Shown one piece after another: positions 37,455 to 46,209 of a stretch of 63,207 nucleotides of DNA; within the stretch, counting starts at the first letter, position 1; the number at the start of each line of letters is the position of its first letter. Location of the stretch: the NCBI GenBank assembly GCA_021298375.1, contig JAJTFE010000001.1, positions 1 to 63,207 on the forward strand. The letters run 5' to 3'. This DNA is from Blastopirellula sp. Its GTDB lineage: Bacteria > Planctomycetota > Planctomycetia > Pirellulales > Pirellulaceae. Position numbers and translations under genes: made by a program. The notes beneath the pieces are model-generated. The model was not told the origin of the DNA, did no database searches, and saw only the letters and a program-made list of their open reading frames with translations.

Positions 37455-39233
37455 CTAACCTGCACGGGGAGGAGCAAACACCCGCTGGACTTCAGCGATC
37501 GAGGTGACGCCAACAAGCACCAGCCGGTAGGCTTGCTGCAGTTGTGACAATTGACCCCGACCGCGCAAATAGGCGTCGACTTTTTCGGCCGCGGGGTTTT
37601 TCAGCAACAGCTCGCGCAGGCCGTTGTCGACTTGCACCAGGTCGTAGGCGGCGATCCGGCCGATGTATCCGATCCCCTGACAGATTGGGCAGGGGGGAAT
37701 CTCAATCGGCTGGCCCTTTTCGTCCACCCGCTGCTCGGGAGGTGGCAGTTGAAAGTGTGTATAAACGGCCGGCGCTGTCTTGGGGTTGCCGCCCAGCTTG
37801 ACGATGGCCTCGGGCTTGAGGTTCAGTGGCTGTTTGCAGTTGTCACACAACCTCCGCACCAGTCGCTGGCCAGAGACGGCGGTAATTGCCTGAGCGAACA
37901 GCTTCTTGTCGGGCGCTTTGGCCAGAGCTGCCAGCAGGGCTTCGACAGCCGAGTTGGCTTGAGCGCGGATAAACACCGACTTCTTCTCTTCGACGACTTC
38001 CTGCAGAACTTCGTTAACGACTTTGGTCTCCAGCAGATTGGGAAAGACCAAGGCGTCTGGCTGCTGTAACCAGGTTGCCCGCAGGGTTTCGGCAAGCTTC
38101 TCGGCGGTGTAGGTCCGAACTTGGACGTTCTCAACTTCCGTTTCCACATCGCCAGAGGGAATCAGGCCAACCACGTCGCGCGTCAGGCGGTCGCAGGCGA
38201 GCAGGGCGGAACGCCAGGTTGAGGTCAATCCGGTGCGGGGCGGGGCAGAGACCAGAACCAAACCCGGCTCGTTCATCGCCTTGACCAGTTCAGCCTGCAT
38301 CTCGGGCCACATTCCCAGTTGAACGAGCGTCAGGTCCTTGCTGGCCGCGCGCAGTGTTTTCAGCTGCACCCGCTCGCCGGTCGGCACCCCGGCAGTCACC
38401 AGCTCAAAGTTGGCTTTGAGCGACATGTCGAGCCATTTCAGGCCAAACTTGCCGATTTGCTGATTGCGGCGGTCGGTCGGGTTCAGCCCGGCGAGGCATT
38501 TCAGGCTGTAGAGCAAGGCATCTCCGGTTTGCCGATCGAGGGGGGGGAGATTGTGCCAAGTGCCATCGACCATCATCTTCCCGGCAACCGACTGCCGCGT
38601 GTAATCGAGCGCAATCAAGTCGGCCCGATTGGTGATGGAGGTGACCAGAAGGTCTTTGAGCTGGACGAAGGCGGCACCCTGGCGGGCTCGGATCAGGTTG
38701 GCCGTTTGTTCCTCTTCACTCCCTCCAGCCGCGGTAAACTCCATCAAGACGCCTTCGTCCTGGGCGAGCGGGGTCTCCTCGACCCCTTCTGAGCCACCGG
38801 AAATCCGAAACGCCAGTTCAGCGTCTTCGGCAATTCGGCCTTTGCGGACCGATCGGTAAACGAGCATCGGGACAAAGGAAGCGAGCACAAGGGCTGGCAG
38901 TGAAGCCCAGAAAATCGGAATCAGGAGGACCAGCAAAAAGGCCATGCCAAAGCAGAGGACATTGATCAGGTTCCAGGTCTCCGGATCAAGCTTCATCTGC
39001 GCTCCCCAGCGCAGTAAATCGCGGTTCATCCAGTCGGACAAGGCTACCCAGAGCAGGTAGAAAATGGCCACGATCAGGAGCTTATAGCCGGCAAAGACAC
39101 TCGCTCCGCCGACACCGGGCGCGGATTGATCGCCGACCACTGCCGGCTGCTGTTCTTGAGCCAACAACAGGGCAGAGCAGGGCAAGAGCACGACCAACAG
39201 GGCGGCAACACAAGGAACCAAACGCGACGGCAT
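37455..39233 (-). CDS. GspE/PulE-like protein with N-terminal membrane domain and degenerate ATPase motifs (pseudo-ATPase 1)
   Basis: A 592-residue protein with a cleavable or anchor signal (MPSRLVPCVAALLVVLLPCSALLLA), a helix near residues 47-65, and a helical hairpin near residues 90-128, followed by a GspE-like core. The Walker A equivalent is SAPPRTGLTST (Lys replaced by Leu), and Walker B and His boxes are missing. The zinc-type cysteine pairs (CDNC...CPIC) are kept. The start codon overlaps the pilT stop by one base (translational coupling) and the next gene begins 20 bp on. The C-termini of the two degenerate proteins (ITSLEELQRVFSK, VTSIAEVQRVFAP) agree, so they are paralogues. Confidence 0.8.
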   Translation of the reverse strand: MPSRLVPCVAALLVVLLPCSALLLAQEQQPAVVGDQSAPGVGGASVFAGYKLLIVAIFYLLWVALSDWMNRDLLRWGAQMKLDPETWNLINVLCFGMAFLLVLLIPIFWASLPALVLASFVPMLVYRSVRKGRIAEDAELAFRISGGSEGVEETPLAQDEGVLMEFTAAGGSEEEQTANLIRARQGAAFVQLKDLLVTSITNRADLIALDYTRQSVAGKMMVDGTWHNLPPLDRQTGDALLYSLKCLAGLNPTDRRNQQIGKFGLKWLDMSLKANFELVTAGVPTGERVQLKTLRAASKDLTLVQLGMWPEMQAELVKAMNEPGLVLVSAPPRTGLTSTWRSALLACDRLTRDVVGLIPSGDVETEVENVQVRTYTAEKLAETLRATWLQQPDALVFPNLLETKVVNEVLQEVVEEKKSVFIRAQANSAVEALLAALAKAPDKKLFAQAITAVSGQRLVRRLCDNCKQPLNLKPEAIVKLGGNPKTAPAVYTHFQLPPPEQRVDEKGQPIEIPPCPICQGIGYIGRIAAYDLVQVDNGLRELLLKNPAAEKVDAYLRGRGQLSQLQQAYRLVLVGVTSIAEVQRVFAPPRAG

Positions 39234-40417
39234 TAAAGAATCCCGGGCTGAGAGACATTGATACCCTTGAGCCGCATCTTGAGGGCTTCCTTGTTAGGAG
39301 CCACTTGAAAGGCGGTCGGGCGATCGATCAATTCCTTGTCGACCAAGTCCTTGAGGCTCTTGGTAAAGTCCTGCATCCCTTCCTCTTCACCGATGCGGAT
39401 GGCATCCGCGAGTTTCTCGTCTTTGCCTTCCAGGATCAGTTTTCGGATCGTCGGGTTGAACGTCATGATTTCACAGGTCGGAACGCGCCCCACTCCTTCC
39501 TTGATCGAGGGGAGAAGCTTCTGTGCGACGATCGCTTTCATGTTGAAGGCGATGGCACTCCGAATGGCCGGGTGCAGGTCTTCCGGGAACAAGTCGAGAA
39601 TACGGCCAATCGTGGAGGGCGCGCTGGAGGCGTGGATCGTTCCGAACACCAGGTGCCCGGTTTCGGCGGCGTGAATCGCCGTCATGAACGTCTCTTCGTC
39701 ACGCATTTCACCCACCAGAATAATGTCTGGATCTTCGCGGACCGCATGCTTCATCCCGATGCCGAAGTCCTTCACGTCGATCCCCACCTCGCGCTGGTTG
39801 ATCAACGCCTTGTCTTCGGTAAAGACGAACTCGATCGGGTCCTCCAGCGTGAGAATATGGACCGCTTCACGCCGGTTGATGTAGTCGAGCATGGATGCGA
39901 TGGTCGTGCTTTTGCCGGAGCCGGTCACACCCGCCAGCAGGACCATTCCCTGATCGAAATCGCAAAGGCTCCCCATCACATCGGGCAGGTAAAGCCCGCG
40001 GAAGTCCGGGATTTTGTTGTTCACGCGGCGGGCAACCAGACCCGGTCGACCAAGCTGCTGGAGCATGTTGACGCGGAACCGCCATTCCACGCCATCCACG
40101 TCGACCGTGTAGGCAAAGTCAGCCCCGCCTTCCTTGTCGAAGGTTGCCCGAGCCTTGTCATTCATCATCGGAAACAGCAATCGGCACATTTCCTCATTGT
40201 CGATCGGGCCCCGATTGAGCTCCTTCAGACTGCCGTGCAAACGAATAATCGGCGGGCGGCCAACTTTCATGTGCAAGTCGCTGCCCTGCATTTTCACCAA
40301 TGCCCGAAAGTAACGGTCGACCTCGCGCTCTACGCGCTTTACCGTAAAGCGACTGGCCAAGTCGGCCGCGTCGACCGGTTTGCCGGTTTCGCTGGATGGC
40401 GTTTCGGTGGATGACAT
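39233..40417 (-). CDS. pilT: PilT-type twitching/secretion ATPase
   Basis: The 394-residue protein has intact motifs: Walker A GVTGSGKSTT, Asp box ILTLEDPIEF, Walker B DPDIILVGEMRD, and His box ETGHLVFGTIHA. AGAGGAG lies about 7 nt upstream of ATG 40417. PilT normally powers pilus retraction from the inner membrane cytoplasmic side. It is the first gene of the operon and the only competent ATPase in it, so it could drive the two degenerate GspE-like proteins. No pilB, pilC or pilQ gene is visible here. Confidence 0.9.
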   Translation of the reverse strand: MSSTETPSSETGKPVDAADLASRFTVKRVEREVDRYFRALVKMQGSDLHMKVGRPPIIRLHGSLKELNRGPIDNEEMCRLLFPMMNDKARATFDKEGGADFAYTVDVDGVEWRFRVNMLQQLGRPGLVARRVNNKIPDFRGLYLPDVMGSLCDFDQGMVLLAGVTGSGKSTTIASMLDYINRREAVHILTLEDPIEFVFTEDKALINQREVGIDVKDFGIGMKHAVREDPDIILVGEMRDEETFMTAIHAAETGHLVFGTIHASSAPSTIGRILDLFPEDLHPAIRSAIAFNMKAIVAQKLLPSIKEGVGRVPTCEIMTFNPTIRKLILEGKDEKLADAIRIGEEEGMQDFTKSLKDLVDKELIDRPTAFQVAPNKEALKMRLKGINVSQPGIL

Positions 40418-41136
40418 TCCTCTGCTCCTCTAACTTCCCTTGAATGCTTCCCTTGAATGACGGCCTGCGAACCAAGCCACTTCTTACCGCCGTCAGCCGG
40501 CCAATCCGCTCGGTCCTGTCGGGCCGCCGGGTCCTGTTGGGGCGCCAACAGCCAGTTTCGGCCCGTCCCCAACACCTGCTTGTGCCCTCGTTCCGCCCGA
40601 ACCTCGGTTCAGCCCGAAGGCCTTCATTCCGAGCAGGGCAGCTTACCGCAGGGGAAGCGCCACCGCCGCGCGGTTAAGCTTGAGGCAATTGAGCGCGCGT
40701 CCGAGGACGGATCGTCCGAGGACTCAGCGAGACTCGGAGCTTACGGTTTTCCCCGATCCGGTCCGATCCAACTCTGCCTGCCGACGGCTCAAGCCCCGCT
40801 GGGCTCATTGATTCCGGACCGGAGTGGAACTGGTTCCCGCCAACAACCGCCGAGGCCCTTTCAATTGTACTCCAGACCGGCGGTAAAACCGGCATGGATT
40901 GCCGCAATCTCCTACTTTAGGCACGCTCAAGAACCGGGTCAACCAATTCCGGTTTGGGGGGAATTGGGGAGCAGGAACCGGTCGCTGGGCGGATTCCCCA
41001 CAAGTTCAATCGCTTTCCTGACATTCACAATTGCCAGAAACGCTACAACCGCACCCGCTTCACCCCGGCCCCGATTCACCTAGAATGCAACCTCTTCGAA
41101 ACACTGGCCGGTGCCCACACCGGTTTTCTCCGGTCC
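40418..41136. other. Gene-free stretch between pilT and prfB
   Basis: About 720 bp, with a 13-bp direct repeat CTTCCCTTGAATG at 40433 and 40446. Several open frames on both strands lack ribosome sites and recognisable products. No RNA gene was recognised. Confidence 0.55.
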
Positions 41137-42268
41137 ATGGAACTCAAACGACTGATGGATTCAGAACTCTACAACCGCGCCGAACTGATTCAACAACGAG
41201 TCTCGCAGATGCGAGACAGTCTTTGACTACGAATCCAAAGTCGAGAAAATCCGCGCAATCGAAGATGAGATGAGCCAGGCCGGCTTCTGGGATAAACCCG
41301 AATCGGCTCAGCAAACGGTAGGCAAGCTCAAATCGCTCAAGTCTCTGGTTACTCCGCTGCAGGAGGTTATCGCCGCCGAGGGAGACCTCACAGCCCTGAT
41401 GGAATTGGCGGAGGACGACCCTGCCGCAACCAGCGAAGTTCGCTCCGAAATCGAACGACTGGAGAAACGCCTCGAGGAGTTGGAGCTGAAAGCTCTGCTC
41501 AATGGTCCGCACGATGCCGCGGGAGCAATTCTCACAATCAATGCCCGCGATGGCGGCACAGACGCCAACGACTGGGCGGAGATGCTGTTGCGAATGTACC
41601 TCCACTGGGCCCAGGCCAACGAGTACTCGACCGAATTGCTCGACCGCCAGGACAACCTCGAGGCCGGCATCAACTCAGCCTCGCTGGCGATCCGCGGCCC
41701 CATGGCCTATGGCTATCTCAAAGGGGAAACCGGCATGCACCGGCTGGTCCGGATCAGCCCGTTCAATGCCGAAGGAAAACGCCAAACCAGTTTTGCGGCC
41801 GTTGACGTCACTCCCGAAGTCGAGGATTCCGAGGCGATTGAAATCGATGAAGCCGATGTGCGGACCGATACCTACCGGGCCAGCGGGGCCGGCGGTCAAC
41901 ATGTTAACAAGACCGACTCGGCTGTCCGGCTGACTCACCTCCCGACTGGAATCGTCGTCCAATGTCAGCAGGAGCGGAGTCAGCACAAGAACCGGGCGCA
42001 AGCCTGGAAGATGCTTCGCGCGCAAATGGCGCGGCTGGAAGAGATGAAACGCGAGGAAGCCGAGGCGGCGAAATACCAGACCAAGGCTCGGGTCGGATTT
42101 GGCAGCCAGATTCGCAACTACTTCCAGCACCCTGATCAGCGAGTCAAGGATGTTCGTACCGGGTTCTCAATGGGCGATTTTCACGCCGTTCTGGACGGAG
42201 ACATCCAGGGCTTCCTCGACTCCTATTTGCAGTGGAAAGTGAAAAACGAGCCACCCGCCGGGGAATAA
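41137..42268 (+). CDS. prfB: Peptide chain release factor 2 with programmed +1 frameshift
   Basis: The gene begins at ATG 41137 and reads 29 codons to a TGA at 41224-41226, which must be skipped: the +1 frame from 41225 runs on to 42268, for 376 residues in all. The slip site is the classic CTT TGA C. The second frame has the SPF tripeptide (RISPFNAEG) and the catalytic GAGGQHVNKTDSAVRLTH loop. It releases polypeptides at UGA and UAA. The usual upstream SD-like AGGGGG is not evident; the sequence before the slip is GCGAGACAGT. The shift autoregulates RF2 levels. Confidence 0.95.
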
Positions 42269-42288
42269 GCACCCCGCCAGCGGTCGAC

Positions 42289-43164
42289 CTACTTTTGCAC
42301 CGCTGCGGGCGGTTGTTGCGAACGGACCACCAGCACGGTCCCGACCACAATGATCGCACAACCCAAAACCATGTTCCAGGTAAACGCCTCGCCCAGCACC
42401 AGATAACCCCAAAGCATTCCAAAGGGTGGAATCAAATAGGTCACGGTGACCGAGCGCATCGCGCCCACTCGGGCGAGCAGGTTGAAGTAGATCACGTATG
42501 CCAGGGCAGTGCAGATCAGCCCCAGAGCGATCGCGTTTCCCCAGGCGACAGGCGAGGGAAACTCCTGCGGCCACCAGAAATAAGCCAGCGGCAGCAGCAA
42601 GCCACTGGCTGCGAGCAGCGTCCCGGTGGAAACAACCAGCGAATCCTCTCCGGCAAACCGTCGCTTGGAGTAATGGGCACAGAAGCCATACAAGTTGGCT
42701 GCCCCCAGCCCAGCCAGCACCGCCAGCAAATCATTGGTGCCAGACAGTTTCGGAAGCACCAGAACGATGACTCCCAGAAAACCAATCAGCAGTCCCGCGA
42801 TTCGCATCGGAGGAAGTGACTCCAGCCTCCAGAAGAGTGCGATGACGGCGCTGAACAGTGGCACGGTGCCATTCAGGACCGAGGCGAATCCAGCCGGCAC
42901 ATGCAGTGTCGCATAGGCAAACATCGTGAATGGAATCGCCGTGTTCAAAGCACCCATCAGCAGCAGCGGCCCGAGGTTGCGCCGCAAGTGATGCTGCTTC
43001 CCCTGACCAATCAAAAGCACCAACAGGAACAGGGCGGCAACCGTGACCCGGGTTGCGATCAGGGCCACCGGGCCAAATTCGGGGGCTGCTATCCGGGTGA
43101 ACAGAAAGGCTGCTCCCCAGACCGCCGCCAACAGTACCAACTCCATCCAGTCTCGTCGACTCAT
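42289..43164 (-). CDS. EamA/DMT-family transporter
   Basis: The 291-residue protein is made of two EamA repeats, each of about five transmembrane helices (such as LVLLAAVWGAAFLFTRIAAPEF at the start and GYLVLGEAFTWNMVLGCAIIVVGTVLVV near the end). Members export amino acids, metabolites or drugs across the inner membrane. The substrate is unknown. It is convergent with prfB. Confidence 0.9.
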   Translation of the reverse strand: MSRRDWMELVLLAAVWGAAFLFTRIAAPEFGPVALIATRVTVAALFLLVLLIGQGKQHHLRRNLGPLLLMGALNTAIPFTMFAYATLHVPAGFASVLNGTVPLFSAVIALFWRLESLPPMRIAGLLIGFLGVIVLVLPKLSGTNDLLAVLAGLGAANLYGFCAHYSKRRFAGEDSLVVSTGTLLAASGLLLPLAYFWWPQEFPSPVAWGNAIALGLICTALAYVIYFNLLARVGAMRSVTVTYLIPPFGMLWGYLVLGEAFTWNMVLGCAIIVVGTVLVVRSQQPPAAVQK

Positions 43165-43197
43165 TGCCGGTTGCTCTCTGAGGGCGCTGTCGCCGAG

Positions 43198-43257
43198 GTG
43201 CCTGATTCGATCGTGCCTGATTCGATCGTGCCTGATTCGATCGTGCCTGATTCGATC
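43198..43257. repeat. 15-bp tandem repeat, 4 copies
   Basis: Four perfect copies of GTGCCTGATTCGATC begin at 43198, 43213, 43228 and 43243. It lies between the EamA start and the esterase stop (160-bp gap). Confidence 0.95.
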
Positions 43258-43326
43258 GCGCTTTCCGGAGCTGGGCAGAGATTCCAGCCCCGCCAGCCGC
43301 CGCTGAAGCCCTTAAAGAGGAGCAGT

Positions 43327-44202
43327 CTAGTTCCCCGAATGCGGTTTCGCAGCCCCGCGCCGCTGTGAAAACAGCCACTCCAATACCGCCTCGTCTGCAT
43401 AGGTTGCGGTCCAGCTGTCATGTCCCGCCTCTGGATACTCTGTATAGCGAGGTGTTCCGCCGGCCGCTTTCAGCGCCGCGACCATTTCGCGGGAACGTTC
43501 CGGCCTGACGAGATTGTCCTGCGCGCCATGGAAAACCCAAAGGGGGACGTCGCGAAACCGGGCGACTTGCTCGGGTCGCGGATCACCGCCTCCGCAGACG
43601 GGGATCGCCGCGGCAAACTGATCGGGCCAGCGAGTCAGCGCATCAAAGGTTCCAAAGCCACCCATCGAAAGCCCTGTCAGGTAGATCCGGTCGGCATCAA
43701 TCGGCAACTCCGTCTGTAAGCGGTCGAGGAGCTCTCGACAAAGCTGCAGAGACGGGGCTGGTTTTTCCGGTTGCTGGTGCTGAGGAGCATCCCAGGCGAG
43801 GTCGACCCACTTCTGCTCGCGGGGACACTGCGGGGCGATCACAAAGGCCGGGAACTTTTCACGTCGATCGGGCCGGGCAAATTCCCGCAGTCCATGCACC
43901 AACTGGGCGCGATTGTCATCACCCCGCTCCCCCGCGCCATGCAGAAACACCACCAGCGGGTAACGCTGACCCGCCGCAACTGCCGCCGGTCGCAGTAACC
44001 GGTAACGAAGCAAACCGTCACCGGAGCCGCGAAACTCGCCCTGCTCGTACAACGCTTCCCAGTTCTGGTCGCCCGACTTGTCTTGAGCCATGCCCAAACT
44101 CTCCATTAACGCCCCGCTGCCCCAGCCGATTGCCCAGACGAGCAGTGGTAGCCAGCAGCGAGCCTGCCCTGGTCGCCGATTCAGCTTTCGATCCCCACTC
44201 AT
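43327..44202 (-). CDS. Exported alpha/beta-hydrolase (esterase or depolymerase-like)
   Basis: The 291-residue protein has an N-terminal signal (WLPLLVWAIGWGSGALMESLGMA) and an alpha/beta-hydrolase domain with oxyanion segment FLHGAGERGDDN, nucleophile GLSMGGFG, an acid in FHGAQDNLVRPE and His in EAGHDSW. This fits the PHB depolymerase/phospholipase-type esterases. The ribosome site is weak. It is transcribed away from the sigma-54 site at 44342. Confidence 0.85.
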   Translation of the reverse strand: MSGDRKLNRRPGQARCWLPLLVWAIGWGSGALMESLGMAQDKSGDQNWEALYEQGEFRGSGDGLLRYRLLRPAAVAAGQRYPLVVFLHGAGERGDDNRAQLVHGLREFARPDRREKFPAFVIAPQCPREQKWVDLAWDAPQHQQPEKPAPSLQLCRELLDRLQTELPIDADRIYLTGLSMGGFGTFDALTRWPDQFAAAIPVCGGGDPRPEQVARFRDVPLWVFHGAQDNLVRPERSREMVAALKAAGGTPRYTEYPEAGHDSWTATYADEAVLEWLFSQRRGAAKPHSGN

Positions 44203-44341
44203 TTCTTTTGCCCGCCTTTGATGGTTGCTGTGAATCCGATAAGTGCGTTCCAGCGCGCCTCGGGCGCGCCTCGCCGTGCGGCACCCGCACGTTGGCCCCG
44301 ACTGGTGCTGCGGAAGTCAGCCTAACTCCGCGCCCCGGGTT

Positions 44342-44358
44342 TTGGAACGGGACTTGCA
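44342..44358 (+). promoter_or_regulatory. Sigma-54 (-24/-12) promoter candidate
   Basis: TTGGAACGGGACTTGCA has GG and GC exactly 10 nt apart, matching TTGGCAC-N5-TTGCA except one base. It lies about 125 bp upstream of the 30-codon gene at 44482 on the same strand. Confidence 0.7.
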
Positions 44359-44481
44359 AGGTTGACTGGAGAGATCTCCCAGTTCCCGCGCGGGGTGACC
44401 CAGACGGGGTGACCCAGACGGGGGACTCTCGAATGATTCGGTTGAACTTTCAGAGATTACTTTTTGAGTGAGGAACTTGTT

Positions 44482-44574
44482 ATGGAACCGATCTTGATCG
44501 TGGCCGGTATCGCCGCCCTGATGATGGCCTTTTTGTTCTTCTTCCTGCCAGCCCGATCCCCCAAAGTCGGCTAG
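44482..44574 (+). CDS. 30-residue single-pass membrane peptide
   Basis: ATG 44482 has AGGAA about 7 nt upstream and reads 30 codons to TAG 44572. The first 22 residues are one hydrophobic helix (PILIVAGIAALMMAFLFFFL) followed by a short basic tail (PARSPKVG). It has a sigma-54 promoter candidate upstream and so looks like a member of the stress regulon in this region. It could be a small regulator or subunit of a membrane complex, perhaps a cytochrome oxidase accessory since ccoS follows 359 bp later, but that is a guess. It is a good candidate for an unannotated small protein. Confidence 0.6.
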   Translation: MEPILIVAGIAALMMAFLFFFLPARSPKVG

Positions 44575-44863
44575 ACGCTTGGTGCAGCCAGGCTGGTCCC
44601 GTCTTTGAATGGACTCAGCGCTCGCGCCGCGCGCGAATGCCCCAGCTTTGTTCGGTCGGGTCACTTTCCAGAGGGCCATTCAGCGGGAGGGCTGGCTACC
44701 GCGCTGAGCCTGCTTGGCGCTGGTTTCAGGGCGAGTGGGAAGTCAGCTGTAAACCGCTCGCACCCAGCTCAAATTCCGCTAGATTCTCCTCGACCTTCTC
44801 GGCGTCAGTCCCGGCCGACCGGAAAGGGATTGCTGGCGTCGTCGCGGTCGCCCCCCGCATGCC

Positions 44864-44907
44864 CGCATCTCAACACGTGCGCATCTCAAAACGTGCGCAT
44901 CTCAACC
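44864..44907. repeat. 16-bp tandem repeat, about 2.7 copies
   Basis: CGCATCTCAAMACGTG at 44864 and 44880 and a partial copy at 44896, directly before the ccoS gene. The 358-bp gap 44575-44932 has no other gene and no -24/-12 site. Confidence 0.85.
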
Positions 44908-44932
44908 AGTTGGAATTCAGCGAGCTGAAAAC

Positions 44933-45121
44933 ATGAGTGTCATTTTCATCGCCTTGCCGATCGCTCTCCTGTTGGGCGCATTGGCCGTTGCCGGGTTTGT
45001 GACCACGGTCAGCGAAGGGCAGTATGACGACCTCGAGACTCCACCCCAGCGGATGCTTTGCGATGACCTGGAGGTCCGGGCAGCCAACGCCAAGCAGCAG
45101 TCCAAGCGCACTCCCGACTGA
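44933..45121 (+). CDS. ccoS: cbb3-type cytochrome oxidase maturation protein CcoS
   Basis: The 62-residue protein has the CcoS signature: a first transmembrane helix starting MSVIFIALPIALLLGALA, then SEGQYDDLETPPQRMLCDD. CcoS helps insert copper and haem into the cbb3 oxidase catalytic subunit. The ccoNOQP genes and ccoGHI are not in the window, so the gene stands apart from its usual cluster. Confidence 0.85.
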   Translation: MSVIFIALPIALLLGALAVAGFVTTVSEGQYDDLETPPQRMLCDDLEVRAANAKQQSKRTPD

Positions 45122-45200
45122 TGCGGAATCGCTTTCGCACTAGTTTCTTCGGGCCGTCCAGGGTCTTCGTTCCGCCCTAGGTCTTCGGGCCGACTGGAGT

Positions 45201-45734
45201 TTAGCTGACCTTCCAGGTTTCCAGCCGGTGATTGCCGCTGACAAGGTTGTGAACCTCGATCCGATTGACGACGCGGACAACGGAAGGGAGCCGATGCGCG
45301 ATCGCTTGGGCAAGTTGTTTCAGATAGAAGGTGGGCAAGGTCCCGCTGAGCCGCAATGTCCCTTGGCCAAAGCGAACTTGCACCCAATCGCCGCGCCCGC
45401 GGAAGTGCGGATGCCGGTCCAATTCCCGGAGAAACGCAGCTTCAACTTGATTGGCGGACTCGCTTTCCTGGGGGAAAGCCACCTCTTCGGCAGCCATTCG
45501 ATCGCCACCAGCCAAGCCAGACCACTTGTTCTGAAGCGAGCTGCGGCCAGCGTTGAGCTCCCCGGGATTCAGGCGAGGGGCGGTGGCCGTCGAGTTGCCG
45601 GTAGAGTTGCCGGTGGAGTTGCCGTAAGCCGATAGATGACCGTCCAAATCGGCCGCCTCCCGGGAGTAGCCCAGCGAGAAGTGCATCCGCCTCGGGCGAG
45701 GAGCGGAGCCATGCCAAACAAGCGATGCGGCCAT
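45201..45734 (-). CDS. BON-domain protein
   Basis: The 177-residue protein starts at ATG 45734 (GAGGGGA 6 nt upstream); the frame reads on to 45980, but that extension crosses the -24/-12 promoter and is not translated. The N-terminus is Ser/Asn/Thr-rich (a GNSTGNST repeat from a 12-bp DNA repeat). Residues about 105-165 form a BON domain (AAFLRELDRHPHF, WVQVRFGQGTLRLSGTLPTF, LPSVVRVVNRIEV), which binds phospholipid or other membrane targets. It is transcribed divergently from hsp20, with its own sigma-54 site at 45822. Confidence 0.75.
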   Translation of the reverse strand: MAASLVWHGSAPRPRRMHFSLGYSREAADLDGHLSAYGNSTGNSTGNSTATAPRLNPGELNAGRSSLQNKWSGLAGGDRMAAEEVAFPQESESANQVEAAFLRELDRHPHFRGRGDWVQVRFGQGTLRLSGTLPTFYLKQLAQAIAHRLPSVVRVVNRIEVHNLVSGNHRLETWKVS

Positions 45735-45821
45735 AAAAATTCCCCTCTCAAACAGTGCCTTGGTCGCCGCCTGACGTTCCGCTACAGCCAGCGTAGCCCT
45801 GCGACCGGAAGAACCCGAAAG

Positions 45822-45838
45822 AGCAAAAAGAGTGCCAG
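45822..45838 (-). promoter_or_regulatory. Sigma-54 (-24/-12) promoter candidate for the BON gene
   Basis: The minus strand reads CTGGCACTCTTTTTGCT with GG and GC exactly 10 nt apart; TGGCAC and TTTGCT match the consensus. It points toward the BON start 88 bp away and is divergent from the hsp20 promoter at 46012. Confidence 0.8.
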
Positions 45839-46011
45839 TTCGAGGTCCCGCGAAAAAGCCGTTCGTTGCGCCAGTCCCAGGGTCAAAGTGGCTCCGAATG
45901 GCGCGCCCGCGCAAGGCTCGATTGTGCAACTTGGGCTCACCTGCGCTCCGGCTGGAACTCCCCAGCCCGGCGATTTTCAAGGTTCTCGCCTTTTCTCATC
46001 CATGAGCAGGT

Positions 46012-46028
46012 TTGGCATTCAACTTGCA
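46012..46028 (+). promoter_or_regulatory. Sigma-54 (-24/-12) promoter candidate for hsp20
   Basis: TTGGCATTCAACTTGCA matches TTGGCA-N6-TTGCA with the GG-N10-GC spacing. The start of transcription would be near 46040, leaving a leader of about 170 nt before hsp20. Confidence 0.8.
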
Positions 46029-46209
46029 ATCGAGAGTGAGCAGAGTGGTCGCTCTGCTAACTGAGAGCCCCCGAGCCGAATGAGGCCTCCGTGACTCCCA
46101 AGGCGTTTCGGTCCCAAGGTATCCGAGGCCCCAAATTGTCCGGAAAGATGTTTCTGGATGAATCGGAAATACTCGGCCTCGGCGTTTCCTGCCCCTAAGG
46201 AGAATTGAG

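Noticed and set aside
37544..38069. Plus-strand frames opposite the GspE-like genes
   Set aside because: They have no ribosome site, overlap strongly supported minus-strand coding regions, and show no recognisable domains.
35499..43257. Tandem arrays read as a CRISPR array
   Set aside because: Units of 13-22 bp are directly adjacent with no spacers and no cas genes are present.
45735..45980. N-terminal extension of the BON protein
   Set aside because: It crosses the -24/-12 site at 45822 and lacks a ribosome site, whereas the ATG at 45734 has a good one.
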